NCBI GenBank assembly: GCA_946629525.1
Contig: CAMOXU010000004.1
Coordinates: 1 to 58,137, forward strand
Source of the DNA: an uncultured Clostridia bacterium
GTDB lineage: Bacteria; Bacillota; Clostridia; Lachnospirales; Lachnospiraceae
Length of the DNA: 58,137 bases
Direction: 5' to 3'
Both the position numbers and the translations under genes were made by a program. Below, one piece after another: positions 30,748 through 39,483 of the stretch (position 1 is its first letter; the number at the start of each line of letters is the position of its first letter). The notes below the pieces were generated by a model. It made no database searches and was not told the DNA's origin. It saw only the letters and a list, made by a program, of their open reading frames with translations.

Positions 30748-31536
30748 ATGGAATTTCGGCCCTGTATTGATATTCATAACGGGAAGGTCAAGCAGATCGT
30801 CGGCAGTACGCTGTCTGACAGCGGAGACTATGCCGGAGAAAATTTTGTGAGTGAGAAGAGCGGCGCGGATTTCGCGGCGCTCTTTCGCACTGACGGGCTC
30901 ACAGGCGGTCACGTGATCCTTCTCAATCCGCATTCGTCGCCATACTATGAGGCTACCCTCGCTCAGGCGCTCTCGGCGCTCAGGGAATGGCCCGGCGGGC
31001 TCATGATCGGAGGGGGGATCAATGCGGACAATGCAAAAGAATTCCTGGACGGCGGAGCAAGCCATGTGATCGTGACGTCCTATGTATTCCGGGACGGAAA
31101 GATCGTGATGGACAATCTGAGGAAGCTTACCCGGGCAGTCGGGCGGGATCATGTGGTACTCGACCTCTCCTGCAGGAGAAGGGACGGACGCTATTATATC
31201 TGCACCGACCGCTGGCAGAAATTCACGGATACGGAGCTTACAGCAGAGCTTTTTGACCGGCTTTCCGGGTATGCCGATGAGTTCCTGATCCACGGGATCG
31301 ACGTGGAGGGGAAGGGGCACGGGGCGGACCGTGCACTTGTGGAGCTCCTCGCCGATGTGAACGGATATCCCATCACCTATGCGGGAGGGCTCCGTAGCCT
31401 TTCGGATCTTCAGGAGCTTCGGCAGCTCGGGAAAAACAGGATCCACGCGACGGTCGGTTCCGCCCTCGATATCTACGGAGGCGCGCTTCCCTACCGGGAC
31501 GTGGTGAACTTCTGCCGGGAAGGATCTTCCTTATGA
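30748..31536 (+). CDS. hisA: HisA, eukaryotic (HIS6) type: ProFAR isomerase
   Basis: Predicted phosphoribosylformimino-5-aminoimidazole carboxamide ribotide isomerase of histidine synthesis, 262 residues, TIM barrel. The N-terminus FRPCIDIHNGKVKQIVG, the GGGINADNA segment and the HGIDVEGKGHG ending of a beta strand match the eukaryotic HIS6-like subfamily rather than the usual bacterial HisA. The catalytic Asp pair would be the Asp in CIDIHNG and the Asp in HGIDVEG. It sits as the third gene of a dapA-dapB operon, not in a his cluster. The start ATG at 30748 follows GAGAGG. That placement suggests an acquired replacement; the family assignment is from remembered motifs. Confidence 0.8.
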   Translation: MEFRPCIDIHNGKVKQIVGSTLSDSGDYAGENFVSEKSGADFAALFRTDGLTGGHVILLNPHSSPYYEATLAQALSALREWPGGLMIGGGINADNAKEFLDGGASHVIVTSYVFRDGKIVMDNLRKLTRAVGRDHVVLDLSCRRRDGRYYICTDRWQKFTDTELTAELFDRLSGYADEFLIHGIDVEGKGHGADRALVELLADVNGYPITYAGGLRSLSDLQELRQLGKNRIHATVGSALDIYGGALPYRDVVNFCREGSSL

Positions 31537-31694
31537 CTTTCTCCATGCGGTGCGGCAGCTTTTGCGGATGCGGTACGGCAGTCTCTGCGGAGGCTGCGCT
31601 CACGCCTCTTTACGTTCACGGAAGAGTTTTCTATCATGATAAAGCTCAAAACGTAAATGCAATTTGTAAAAACTGTATTAAATTGTTTGAATAC

Positions 31695-31723
31695 TTGATT
31701 TGAGTTTATGCAAACGTTATAAT
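31695..31723 (+). promoter_or_regulatory. Promoter of hpf
   Basis: TTGATT at 31695-31700 and a perfect TATAAT at 31718-31723, spacer 17 bp, in an AT-rich stretch. Confidence 0.75.
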
Positions 31724-31779
31724 ATATGGCAGGAGAAGTCTTTCATTTTCTCCGAGTAAACCGTAAAGGATGTGACCAT

Positions 31780-32310
31780 ATGAAGTTTGTAATCAGTGGA
31801 AAAAATCTGGAAGTCAGTGACGGGCTGCGGGCAGCGGTCGAAGAGAAGCTTGGAAAACTTGAAAAGTATTTTACGCCGGATACGAAGTGCGTCGTCAGAC
31901 TGTCGGTCGAGAAGGAACGCCAGAAAGTGGAGGTGACCATTCCTGTCAAGGGCAATATTATCCGCTCCGAGCAGGTGAGCAACGATATGTATGTGTCCAT
32001 CGACCTGGTCGAGGAGGTCATAGAGCGGCAGCTTAAGAAGTATAAAAAGAAGATCATTGCGAAACACCAGAATTCCGAGAATTTCCAGAAGGCCTTCATC
32101 GAGAAGGATTACGATTCCTTCGAGGATGATCTTCCGATCATCCGGACGAAGAAGTTCGAGATCAAGCCGATGTATCCCGAGGATGCATGCGTGCAGATGG
32201 AGCTTCTGGGACACGCGTTCTATGTATTCGTGAACGCGGAGACGGATCAGACGAGTGTGGTCTACAGGAGAAAAGACGGAACGTACGGCATGATCGAGCC
32301 GGATGTATGA
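31780..32310 (+). CDS. hpf: Long-form ribosome hibernation promoting factor
   Basis: A 176-residue protein that binds 30S subunits in resting cells and, in its long form, pairs 70S ribosomes into 100S particles. The N-terminal S30AE domain (MKFVISGKNLEVSDGLRAAV, then EEKLGKLEKYF) covers about 1-105. A charged linker follows. The C-terminal dimerisation domain has FEIKPMYPEDACVQMELLGH and ends in the usual YRRKDGTYGMIEP. The ATG at 31780 follows AAAGGATG; the frame extends upstream to 31726, but that lies at the -10 box. It is a single gene with a strong promoter and a perfect terminator. Confidence 0.95.
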   Translation: MKFVISGKNLEVSDGLRAAVEEKLGKLEKYFTPDTKCVVRLSVEKERQKVEVTIPVKGNIIRSEQVSNDMYVSIDLVEEVIERQLKKYKKKIIAKHQNSENFQKAFIEKDYDSFEDDLPIIRTKKFEIKPMYPEDACVQMELLGHAFYVFVNAETDQTSVVYRRKDGTYGMIEPDV

Positions 32311-32328
32311 TAAGGATCGTACCCTGTG

Positions 32329-32363
32329 AGAGGGCGGATGCGCAGGCATCCGCCCTCTTTTTT
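32329..32363 (+). terminator. Terminator after hpf
   Basis: A perfect 13-bp stem pairs 32329-32341 with 32346-32358 around GCAG, followed by T6. Confidence 0.9.
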
Positions 32364-32387
32364 CGACGGAAGATGCCAACTGTCTCA

Positions 32388-32416
32388 TTGTTTTCATTTT
32401 CACGGCGTGCTATTAT
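32388..32416 (+). promoter_or_regulatory. Promoter of secA
   Basis: TTGTTT at 32388-32393 and TATTAT at 32411-32416, spacer 17 bp. It predicts a leader of about 300 nt before secA. Confidence 0.6.
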
Positions 32417-32570
32417 AGAACGAGGTATCTGCCGCAGGCACTGGCCCGGGAGCAGATATCATCGTATATACTGTATGTGGGGTGCACTGCATTTCCCGCA
32501 GACCGTTCCGGCAGCACAGGCCGGGCGGGGAGAGAGAAGAGAGAGAACCCTTTCTCAGGACACAAGAGGG

Positions 32571-32683
32571 AATTGCGAAATCATGTGCGGGACTTCCGTA
32601 TAGTACAGCGTTTCGCGATCGTCCGTCAGGGCAGAAAGCTCCTGCGGAACTCAGTGCGGAAGGAGTTACACAGTTTCGCAATT
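32571..32683 (+). repeat. Two related hairpin repeats forming one large stem-loop in the secA leader
   Basis: The 5' arm AATTGCGAAA (32571-32580) and the 3' arm TTTCGCAATT (32674-32683) are perfect complements. Each half is also an element of its own: 32572-32617 (TTGCGAAA ... ACAGCGTTTCGCGA) and 32642-32683 (TGCGGAAC ... TTTCGCAATT). Related copies lie at 41009-41050 and 52510-52560. The leader has no other recognisable gene. Confidence 0.5.
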
Positions 32684-32722
32684 ACCTGGTCAGGGCATAA
32701 GTATACGAGGAGAGAAGATACA

Positions 32723-35311
32723 ATGGGTTTTTTTACTAAAATTTTTGGCACACACAGTGATCACGAGCTGAAGCGGATCGAGCCGATCGTAAAGAAGATC
32801 GAGGCTCTGAGACCGGAGATGCAGGCGCTCACGGACGAGGAGCTCAAGGCGAAGACGCCCGAGTTCAAGGAGAGACTTTCGAAGGGCGAGACCCTCGACG
32901 ATCTTCTTCCGGAGGCGTTCGCGGTCTGCAGGGAGGCGGCGAAGCGTACGCTCGGCATGGAGCATTTCCGCGTACAGCTGATGGGCGGCATCATCCTGCA
33001 TCAGGGCCGTATCGCCGAGATGAAGACAGGTGAAGGAAAGACGCTCGTCTGTACGCTCCCGGCGTACCTGAACGCGCTTGAGGGAAAGGGCGTGTGCGTC
33101 GTCACCGTCAACGACTACCTGGCAAAGCGTGACGCGGAGTGGATGGGAGAAGTCCACCGCTTCCTGGGGCTCACCGTAGGCTGCGTACTTCAGCCGATGA
33201 AGTCCGATGAGAGACGTGAGCAGTACAACTGCGATATCACGTATATTACGAACAATGAGCTCGGATTCGACTATCTGAGAGACAATATGGTCATCTACAA
33301 GGAGCAGCTCGTTCAGAGAGGCCTCCATTACTGCATCATCGACGAGGTCGACTCGGTCCTGATCGACGAGGCCAGAACGCCGCTGATCATCTCCGGCCAG
33401 AGCGGGAAGTCCACCAAGATCTACGAGGTCTGCGACATCCTTGCACGTCAGCTCGAGCGCGGTGAGGCATCCGGAGAGATGACCAAGATGACCGCCATCA
33501 TGGGTGAGGAGATCACTGAGACCGGTGATTTCATCGTCAATGAGAAAGATAAGATCGTCACGCTCACGGAGCGCGGCGTTGAGAAGGTCGAGAAGTTCTT
33601 CCATATCGAGAATCTCTCCGACGCGGAGAACCTGGAGATCCAGCACAATGTGGATCTTGCGCTGCGCGCGAACTATCTCATGCATATTGATCAGGACTAC
33701 GTCGTGAAGGACGACCAGGTCCTCATCGTTGACGACTTCACGGGCCGTATCATGCCCGGCCGCCGCTATTCGGACGGTCTGCATCAGGCGATCGAGGCCA
33801 AGGAGCATGTCAAGGTCAAGCAGGAGAGCCGTACCCTTGCGACGATCACGTTCCAGAACTTCTTCAACAAGTTCGAGAAGAAGGGCGGCATGACCGGTAC
33901 CGCGCTCACAGAGGAGCAGGAATTCCGTGATATTTACGGCATGGACGTTGTCACCATCCCGACCAATGTTCCGGTACAGCGTGTCGACCTCGACGATGCC
34001 GTATTCAAGACGAAGAAAGAGAAGTACCATGCAGTCGTGGAGGCTGTCCGGGAAGCGCACGAGAAGAATCAGCCGGTCCTTGTCGGCACGATCACGATCG
34101 ACGTATCCGAGCATGTCTCGAAGCTGCTGAAGCGCGAGGGCATCCCGCACACGGTCCTGAATGCCAAGTTCCATGAGATGGAAGCGGAGATCGTCGCGCA
34201 CGCGGGCGAAGCGGGCGCTGTCACCATCGCGACCAATATGGCCGGCCGTGGTACCGACATCAAGCTCGACGAGGTCGCGAAGGCTGCCGGCGGTCTCAAG
34301 ATCATCGGCACGGAGCGCCACGAGTCCAGACGAATCGACAATCAGCTCCGCGGCCGTTCCGGTCGTCAGGGAGACCCGGGTGAATCGAGGTTCTACATTT
34401 CCCTTGAGGACGACCTGATGCGTCTCTTCGGATCTGAGCGTCTGATCGCGACGTTCGAAGCCCTCGGTGTTCCGGAAAATGAACAGATCGAGCACAGAAT
34501 GCTCAGCTCCGCGATCGAGAAGGCACAGAAGAAGATCGAGAGCAATAACTTCGGAATCCGTAAAAATCTTCTCGAGTTCGACCGCGTCAACAACGATCAG
34601 CGCGAGGTCATCTATGAGGAGCGCCGCCGCGTCCTTGACGGCGAGAATATGCGCGATGTGATCTTCCAGATGATGGATGCCGTCGTGGACCGGAAGGTAG
34701 ACATGTGCCTCGGCGAAGATCTGGATCCGGAAGATGCTCCGGAGAACCTTCAGGAGCTGAACCGCGTGCTGATCCCGATCATCCCGGTCAAGCCGCTTAC
34801 GCCTGAATCCGTGCACGGCATGAGCAGGAACAAGATCAAGCAGGCTCTCAAGGAGGAGGCCGGAAAGCTCTACGAGGCCAAGGAGGCTGAGTTCCCGGAT
34901 ATCGAGAAGATCCGTGAGCTGGAGCGCGTCGTCCTTCTGAAGGTCATCGACGCCCGCTGGATGAACCAGATCGACGATATGGAGCAGCTCCGCCAGGGCA
35001 TCGGACTCGCAGCCTACGGGCAGCAGGATCCGAAGGTCGAGTACCGCATGATCGGTTTCGATATGTTCGACGAGATGACCAGCAACATCCAGGAGGAGAC
35101 CCTGCGGATCATGTACCATGTCCGCATCGAGCAGAAGATCGAGCGGGAAGAGCAGGCGAAGCCCATCTCGACCAACAAGGAGGAAGAGGGACCGAAGAAA
35201 CCGGTACAGCGCAAGAAGGCGAAGGTCTATCCGAATGATCCGTGCCCGTGCGGAAGCGGCAAGAAGTATAAGAACTGCCACGGCAGACCGGGCAGCGCGC
35301 CGCTTGAGTAA
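32723..35311 (+). CDS. secA: Preprotein translocase ATPase SecA
   Basis: The ATPase motor that drives proteins through SecYEG; cytoplasm and membrane periphery. 862 residues with the expected parts: Walker [11 protein letters not shown], the [15 protein letters not shown] Walker B region, the preprotein cross-linking domain, [12 protein letters not shown] and [14 protein letters not shown] in the second nucleotide-binding domain, and a C-terminal zinc finger [14 protein letters not shown] that binds SecB or lipids. The ATG at 32723 has GAGGAGAG upstream and gives the standard N-terminus; the open frame extends far upstream through the leader and should not be used. The leader of about 300 nt with nested hairpins hints at translational control, but no SecM-like peptide is evident. 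Confidence 0.97.
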   Translation: MGFFTKIFGTHSDHELKRIEPIVKKIEALRPEMQALTDEELKAKTPEFKERLSKGETLDDLLPEAFAVCREAAKRTLGMEHFRVQLMGGIILHQGRIAEMKTGEGKTLVCTLPAYLNALEGKGVCVVTVNDYLAKRDAEWMGEVHRFLGLTVGCVLQPMKSDERREQYNCDITYITNNELGFDYLRDNMVIYKEQLVQRGLHYCIIDEVDSVLIDEARTPLIISGQSGKSTKIYEVCDILARQLERGEASGEMTKMTAIMGEEITETGDFIVNEKDKIVTLTERGVEKVEKFFHIENLSDAENLEIQHNVDLALRANYLMHIDQDYVVKDDQVLIVDDFTGRIMPGRRYSDGLHQAIEAKEHVKVKQESRTLATITFQNFFNKFEKKGGMTGTALTEEQEFRDIYGMDVVTIPTNVPVQRVDLDDAVFKTKKEKYHAVVEAVREAHEKNQPVLVGTITIDVSEHVSKLLKREGIPHTVLNAKFHEMEAEIVAHAGEAGAVTIATNMAGRGTDIKLDEVAKAAGGLKIIGTERHESRRIDNQLRGRSGRQGDPGESRFYISLEDDLMRLFGSERLIATFEALGVPENEQIEHRMLSSAIEKAQKKIESNNFGIRKNLLEFDRVNNDQREVIYEERRRVLDGENMRDVIFQMMDAVVDRKVDMCLGEDLDPEDAPENLQELNRVLIPIIPVKPLTPESVHGMSRNKIKQALKEEAGKLYEAKEAEFPDIEKIRELERVVLLKVIDARWMNQIDDMEQLRQGIGLAAYGQQDPKVEYRMIGFDMFDEMTSNIQEETLRIMYHVRIEQKIEREEQAKPISTNKEEEGPKKPVQRKKAKVYPNDPCPCGSGKKYKNCHGRPGSAPLE

Positions 35312-35417
35312 GAGGTCCCGATCAGGCAGCGGAGATATGGCTTTACAGGAATCGGCAGCGGCCGGTCGTCAGCTGTCTTTGAGCGGCCGGACGTGCCGTG
35401 AGGGATAAGGGATATAA

Positions 35418-35933
35418 ATGAAAGTATTGATCGTATATGCGACCCGCACAGGCTCGGCTGCGAAGGCAGCCGAGCTCCTGGCGGGCTATTTCAGTGATGC
35501 AAGAGTCTCGAATCTGGAAAATGAAAACCCGGATCCGGAAGGCTACGATGTTGTGATCTTCGGGAGCGGGATCCGGTTCGGAAGGATCCTTCCTCCGCTC
35601 GAGCGCTGGCTGGACCAGTACTGGGACAAGGTCAGGCCGATGTCGAAAGCCGTTTACATCTGCAATGCCCTGATCGACGAGGCGCCGAAGATCTTAAGAG
35701 ACAATTTTTCGCTGCAGCTCCGGAATTCCTCCATCGTTGTGGAGAGCCTCGGAGGCGAATTCGATCCGGAAAAACTCTCCCAGAAGGACCGGCTGATGCT
35801 CAAGCTGAAGAAGAAAGAGCTTCTGGGAAAGCAGATCAGGAGCTTTGTCCCCTGTCTGCTCACGGACAGGATCGAAGCTTTTGCCGGGGAGATCCGGGAC
35901 GCGGTGAGAGAGAAGAACATCCTTAAAATCTGA
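35418..35933 (+). CDS. Flavodoxin-domain protein (HemG/flavodoxin_5-like)
   Basis: A 171-residue FMN-binding electron carrier or oxidoreductase. The phosphate loop is YATRTGSAAKAAE at residues about 7-19; YDVVIFGSGIRFGRI follows. It belongs to the branch that includes menaquinone-dependent protoporphyrinogen oxidase (HemG), but no haem gene is near. The N-terminal domain of the giant protein at 11954 is of the same broad fold. AAGGGA precedes the ATG. It sits between secA and hydF; the 43-bp gap to hydF suggests co-transcription and an electron-carrier role is plausible. Confidence 0.75.
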   Translation: MKVLIVYATRTGSAAKAAELLAGYFSDARVSNLENENPDPEGYDVVIFGSGIRFGRILPPLERWLDQYWDKVRPMSKAVYICNALIDEAPKILRDNFSLQLRNSSIVVESLGGEFDPEKLSQKDRLMLKLKKKELLGKQIRSFVPCLLTDRIEAFAGEIRDAVREKNILKI

Positions 35934-35976
35934 AAGGAGACCGGATCCGCCGGAAGGCTACCGGTACATAAGAAAA

Positions 35977-37179
35977 ATGAGCATGAATGAAACCCCATCG
36001 GGTGACCGCCTCGTGATCGGTCTTTTCGGACCGAGGAACGCAGGAAAGTCCTCGATCATCAATGCGCTGACTTCCCAGGAGCTGGCTGTGACCAGTCCCG
36101 TGGCGGGTACGACGACCGATCCGGTAAGAAAGGCCATGGAGCTTCTGCCGATCGGCCCGGTCGTTCTCATCGATACGGCGGGACTCGGGGATCAGGGGGA
36201 GCTGGGAGAGCTGCGCGTCAAAAAGACTCTGGAAGAGCTCAGACGATGCGATCTGGCCGTGGTCGTGACCAGAGTGACCGACGAACCGGATGCGGAGATC
36301 GGGATCCTCGAACTTATGCAGAAGAGAGGGATCCCTGTCGTGCGCGCGCTGAATTTCTGCGATGAGGGCGAGCCGCCGGAGGCGGTGCGCAGGGCCGTGG
36401 AAGAGCGCTCTGTCATTCCGCCGTGCTATGTATCCGCCCGCACCGGCTTCGGGATCGAGGAACTGAAGCAGCGGATCATAGAGACTGCTCCGAAGGAGGA
36501 GGAGAAGAATCTTCTTGCAGGACTTCTTCTTCCCGGAGAGACTGTCGTATTCGTCGTCCCGATCGATAAGGCCGCGCCGAAGGGAAGGCTGATCCTTCCC
36601 CAGCAGCAGGCGATCCGGGCAGCCCTCGATATGGGGGCGGTCTCGTGCGTCTGCCAGCCGGAGACTCTGGCGGATACCCTCGGGAATATGCGGACACCGC
36701 CTGCCCTTGTCGTCACGGATTCGCAGGCGTTCTCAAAAGTTTCGGAGATCGTGCCTTCAGAGACACCGCTCACTTCATTTTCGATCCTCTTTGCGAGAAA
36801 AAAGGGTGATTTTGAAGCCCTCTGCGAGGGTGCGGGAGCCATCGGAAGACTTCCGGAGAACGGGAAGGTGCTGATCCTGGAAGGCTGTACCCATCACAGA
36901 CAGGAGGACGATATCGGGACGGTGAAGATCCCGCGGCTCATAAGGAAAGTGCGCGGGGAAGGCATACAGTTCTTCTGGGGACACGGGCGGACGATGCCGG
37001 AGGAGCTGGCAGAGTACGATCTCATCGTCCACTGCGGCGCGTGCATGCTGAACCGCCGGGAGATGCAGTACCGGATCGACGCGGCAAAAGAAGCCGGTGT
37101 TCCGATCACGAATTACGGGATGACGATCGCCTCTGTGCTGGGAATCCTGCCCAGAGCGCTTGAACCTTTTCGTCTTTGA
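35977..37179 (+). CDS. hydF: [FeFe]-hydrogenase H-cluster maturation GTPase HydF
   Basis: Scaffold GTPase on which the 2Fe subcluster of [FeFe] hydrogenase is assembled before transfer to the apo-enzyme; marks a fermentative anaerobe. 400 residues: a G domain with GPRNAGKSSIINAL (P loop), AGTTTDPV and IDTAGLGDQG, then the dimerisation domain, then the cluster-binding domain with the ligands in EGCTHHRQ and HCGACM near the C-terminus. All three Cys/His ligand sites are present. hydE and hydG are not in the window. The Shine-Dalgarno site is weak; an ATG two codons later (35983) is possible. It is followed by a hairpin shared with rpsA on the other strand. Confidence 0.95.
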   Translation: MSMNETPSGDRLVIGLFGPRNAGKSSIINALTSQELAVTSPVAGTTTDPVRKAMELLPIGPVVLIDTAGLGDQGELGELRVKKTLEELRRCDLAVVVTRVTDEPDAEIGILELMQKRGIPVVRALNFCDEGEPPEAVRRAVEERSVIPPCYVSARTGFGIEELKQRIIETAPKEEEKNLLAGLLLPGETVVFVVPIDKAAPKGRLILPQQQAIRAALDMGAVSCVCQPETLADTLGNMRTPPALVVTDSQAFSKVSEIVPSETPLTSFSILFARKKGDFEALCEGAGAIGRLPENGKVLILEGCTHHRQEDDIGTVKIPRLIRKVRGEGIQFFWGHGRTMPEELAEYDLIVHCGACMLNRREMQYRIDAAKEAGVPITNYGMTIASVLGILPRALEPFRL

Positions 37180-37303
37180 TACAGAACGGATGTGACGAAG
37201 CTGAAGAATAAGCCTCCGGCGGGCCGCAGCCGCGCGGATCGGAAGGTGCTTTGCACCCCGCGCGGCGCGGGCAGAACGCCGAGGTGTTCCTGAATGCACA
37301 ACA

Positions 37304-37346
37304 AAAGGGCTGACGCATATTTGAGAAGAATATGCGGCAGCCCTTT
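37304..37346. terminator. Convergent hairpin between hydF and rpsA
   Basis: An 18-bp stem with one mismatch pairs 37304-37321 with 37329-37346. It lies between convergent genes and could serve both, though its T-runs are short. Its arm GGGCTG-CGCAT matches the palindrome at 663-758. The rest of 37180-37381 shows no gene. Confidence 0.65.
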
Positions 37347-37381
37347 GCTGATTCTTATCCGGTTTTTATGCGATTTACTTC

Positions 37382-38338
37382 TTAGTCGAGCTTGATTCCC
37401 TTCAGAAGAGAGCCGAGGCTTGTCGTGAGCTTCTCAGCCTTCGGGATCTGAACGTGCTCTTCCTCGACGCGCTTCGGAGCTTCAGTCGTCTCCTCGCATG
37501 CCTTCATGGACAGAGAGATCTTGCCGTCCTTGATGCCGGTCACTTTGACTTTGACCTTGTCACCCACGGAGAGCATTTCCTTCGGATGCTTCAGTCTCTT
37601 CGTGTTCGTGATCTGGGAGATATGTACAAGACCGTCGATGCCGTTGCCGAGACCTACGAAAGCGCCGTATGTCTGCAGGGATTCAACGGTTCCTTCCGTC
37701 ACGAGACCGACCTTCAGGTTGGAGATCATATTGGCCTTCTCCTCGTCGCGGCGGTCGCGGAGCACGTCGCGGCTTGAGAGCACAAGGCGCTTGCCGTCCT
37801 TCTCAGCCTGGATGACATACGCCGGAATGGTCTGTCCGACAAATGTAGAGAGATCTTCCACATACTCGAGGGCGAGCTTGGATGCCGGGATGAATGCGCG
37901 GACGCCGTTCAGGAAAGCGACGACGCCTCCCTTGACAGCTTCCTTGACGGTGACGTCAACCGCTGTCTTCTCGTCCATGAGAGTCTTGAAATTATCCCAT
38001 GCAAGCTCTTCTTCCGCAGCCTTGCGGGAGAGCAGGATGTTCCCGTTGCCGTCGTCGAGCTTCAGGACGGTCGCCTTTACGACATCTCCGGGATGAACGT
38101 TCTCCTTGATCGAGAAAGACGGATCTCCCGAATAATCCTGTGCGCGGATGATTCCCTCGGCAGCATACTGAAGATCTACCGTGACTTCGGAGTCTGTGAG
38201 GCCAACGACAGTCCCTTCGAGGATATCTCCTACGTTGATCACGCGCATGGAGGATTCGATTTCGCCGGCATAGTCCGCCATAGACTCCGCCGGTGCTGTT
38301 TCTTCAATGTTCTGGGTGGTTACGTTTACTTCTTCCAT
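37382..38338 (-). CDS. rpsA: Ribosomal protein S1-type RNA-binding protein
   Basis: An S1-domain protein of 318 residues with three S1 repeats (starting near GDILEGTVVGLTDSEV, about residue 37; DVTVKEAVKGGVVAFL, about 128; and GLVTEGTVESLQTYGAFVG, about 212). An acidic N-terminal extension and a short tail complete it. Firmicutes S1 homologues are shorter than the six-domain E. coli S1, and this length fits. It helps mRNA binding to the 30S subunit. The RBS AAAGGAGAAGGG precedes the start on the minus strand. A TATGAT box at 38390-38385 could be its -10, but the -35 is weak. It is divergent from the 4-TM transporter pair. Confidence 0.85.
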   Translation of the reverse strand: MEEVNVTTQNIEETAPAESMADYAGEIESSMRVINVGDILEGTVVGLTDSEVTVDLQYAAEGIIRAQDYSGDPSFSIKENVHPGDVVKATVLKLDDGNGNILLSRKAAEEELAWDNFKTLMDEKTAVDVTVKEAVKGGVVAFLNGVRAFIPASKLALEYVEDLSTFVGQTIPAYVIQAEKDGKRLVLSSRDVLRDRRDEEKANMISNLKVGLVTEGTVESLQTYGAFVGLGNGIDGLVHISQITNTKRLKHPKEMLSVGDKVKVKVTGIKDGKISLSMKACEETTEAPKRVEEEHVQIPKAEKLTTSLGSLLKGIKLD

Positions 38339-38551
38339 GTCCCTTCTCCTTTTTCGAAATCGGCCACTGGCCTCTTCCTAGTGTATCATATTTTTGTAAG
38401 AAGAGAGTAAGTATTTTTCTTTTTTTGAAAATGTGATATGATATGCCTGATTACTAAAATTTCCGAATATATAAGTGCGGCGGGCAGGCGGGCGCGTCAG
38501 AAGTCCGGAAGCGGGAGTTTTTAGTCAAGTACATTTTAGAAAGGAACAGAT

Positions 38552-38938
38552 ATGTCTGCTGAAAAGAAAAGCACGGGCAGTGCATCTCCTGCAAAGAAGA
38601 TCACGCTGCTTTCGATTTTGATCATTCAGCTGGGAGTCGTCATCTACACGGGCTCGGGAATCTGCTCAAAGATGACGTCCAACTATCCGGCGTTGTCCTT
38701 CATGTGGCTTTTCTGGCTCGGACTTGAGGTCGTCTTCCTCGGAGTGTACGCGATCTTCTGGCAGCAGATCATCAAGAGATTCGATCTGTCCATAGCGTAT
38801 GCCAACAGGGCTTTCGCGATCTTCTGGTCGACTCTCTGGGCGATGCTGATCTTTCGCGAAAAGGTCACGCCGGCCAACACGATCGGCGTGATCGTGATCT
38901 TTGCGGGCATCATGTTGGTGAATCAGGATGCTAAGTAG
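38552..38938 (+). CDS. Small 4-TM SMR/EamA-type transporter subunit A
   Basis: A 128-residue membrane protein with four helices (residues about 18-40, 50-70, 80-98 and 104-122) and a Ser/Lys-rich cytoplasmic head. The segment AYANRAFAIFWSTLWAMLIF followed by REKVTPANTIGVIVIFAGI is typical of half-size DMT/EamA or SMR-like proteins. Its stop overlaps the start of a second 4-TM gene by 11 bp, so the two probably form a heterodimer, as ArnE/ArnF do. The substrate is unknown; a lipid-linked sugar or a small cation are both possible. A GAAAGGAAC site precedes the ATG. Confidence 0.7.
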   Translation: MSAEKKSTGSASPAKKITLLSILIIQLGVVIYTGSGICSKMTSNYPALSFMWLFWLGLEVVFLGVYAIFWQQIIKRFDLSIAYANRAFAIFWSTLWAMLIFREKVTPANTIGVIVIFAGIMLVNQDAK

Positions 38939-39365
38939 CGGGATAAATCCATGGATCCTTCTGATCGCGCTTTCGTCGACCATTGCATCCTTCGCACAGG
39001 TGCTGCTGAAGATGAGCGCGAATGAAGAGCATAAGAACGTCATAGAAGAATACCTGAACTGGAAAGTCATCGTCGGATACGGTCTGATGTTTGCCGGTAT
39101 GGGCCTCACGATCGTCGCCTATGCGAAGGGCGTACAGTATAAGAACGGGCCGATCATGGAGTCGATCGCCAATATCTGGGTCGTCATCCTCAGCTGGTAT
39201 TTCTTCAGGGAACCGGTCACGAAGAAGAAAGTGATCGGCAATATACTGATTCTCATCGGAATCGCGGTCTTTTATCTGGACTGGGCGGAAATTTCGGATT
39301 CCCTTGCGTTCCTGAACACGGACTGGGGAACACTGATCTCCGGCCTGATGGGAACCGCTTCGTGA
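38928..39365 (+). CDS. Small 4-TM SMR/EamA-type transporter subunit B
   Basis: A 145-residue partner of the preceding gene, starting inside its last codons (11-bp overlap). It has four helices (WILLIALSSTIASFAQVLLK, VIVGYGLMFAGMGLTIVAYA, IMESIANIWVVILSWYFF, and VIGNILILIGIAVFYLDW) and the FFREPVTKKKVIGN loop seen in DMT-family proteins. A C-terminal tail of about 25 residues follows the last helix. The two products differ clearly in sequence, so they are not a recent duplication. Joint translation supports a heterodimer. Substrate unknown. Confidence 0.7.
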   Translation: MLSSGINPWILLIALSSTIASFAQVLLKMSANEEHKNVIEEYLNWKVIVGYGLMFAGMGLTIVAYAKGVQYKNGPIMESIANIWVVILSWYFFREPVTKKKVIGNILILIGIAVFYLDWAEISDSLAFLNTDWGTLISGLMGTAS

Positions 39366-39483
39366 ACCCGGTCGGCAGAATCGGAAAGTGCTGCGCGCGT
39401 TGTGCGGCACGGCAGGAGCGGAGCGTTCCGGAAGTCAGGTCCTTTCGCTGAACAGTCGATAAGATCTTGGAAGAGGTGGTCAA

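Noticed and set aside
32690-35281. Open frame of 863 codons on the minus strand
   Set aside because: It is the exact antisense of secA, lacks a ribosome site and has Leu/Arg/Asp-biased composition typical of a shadow frame.
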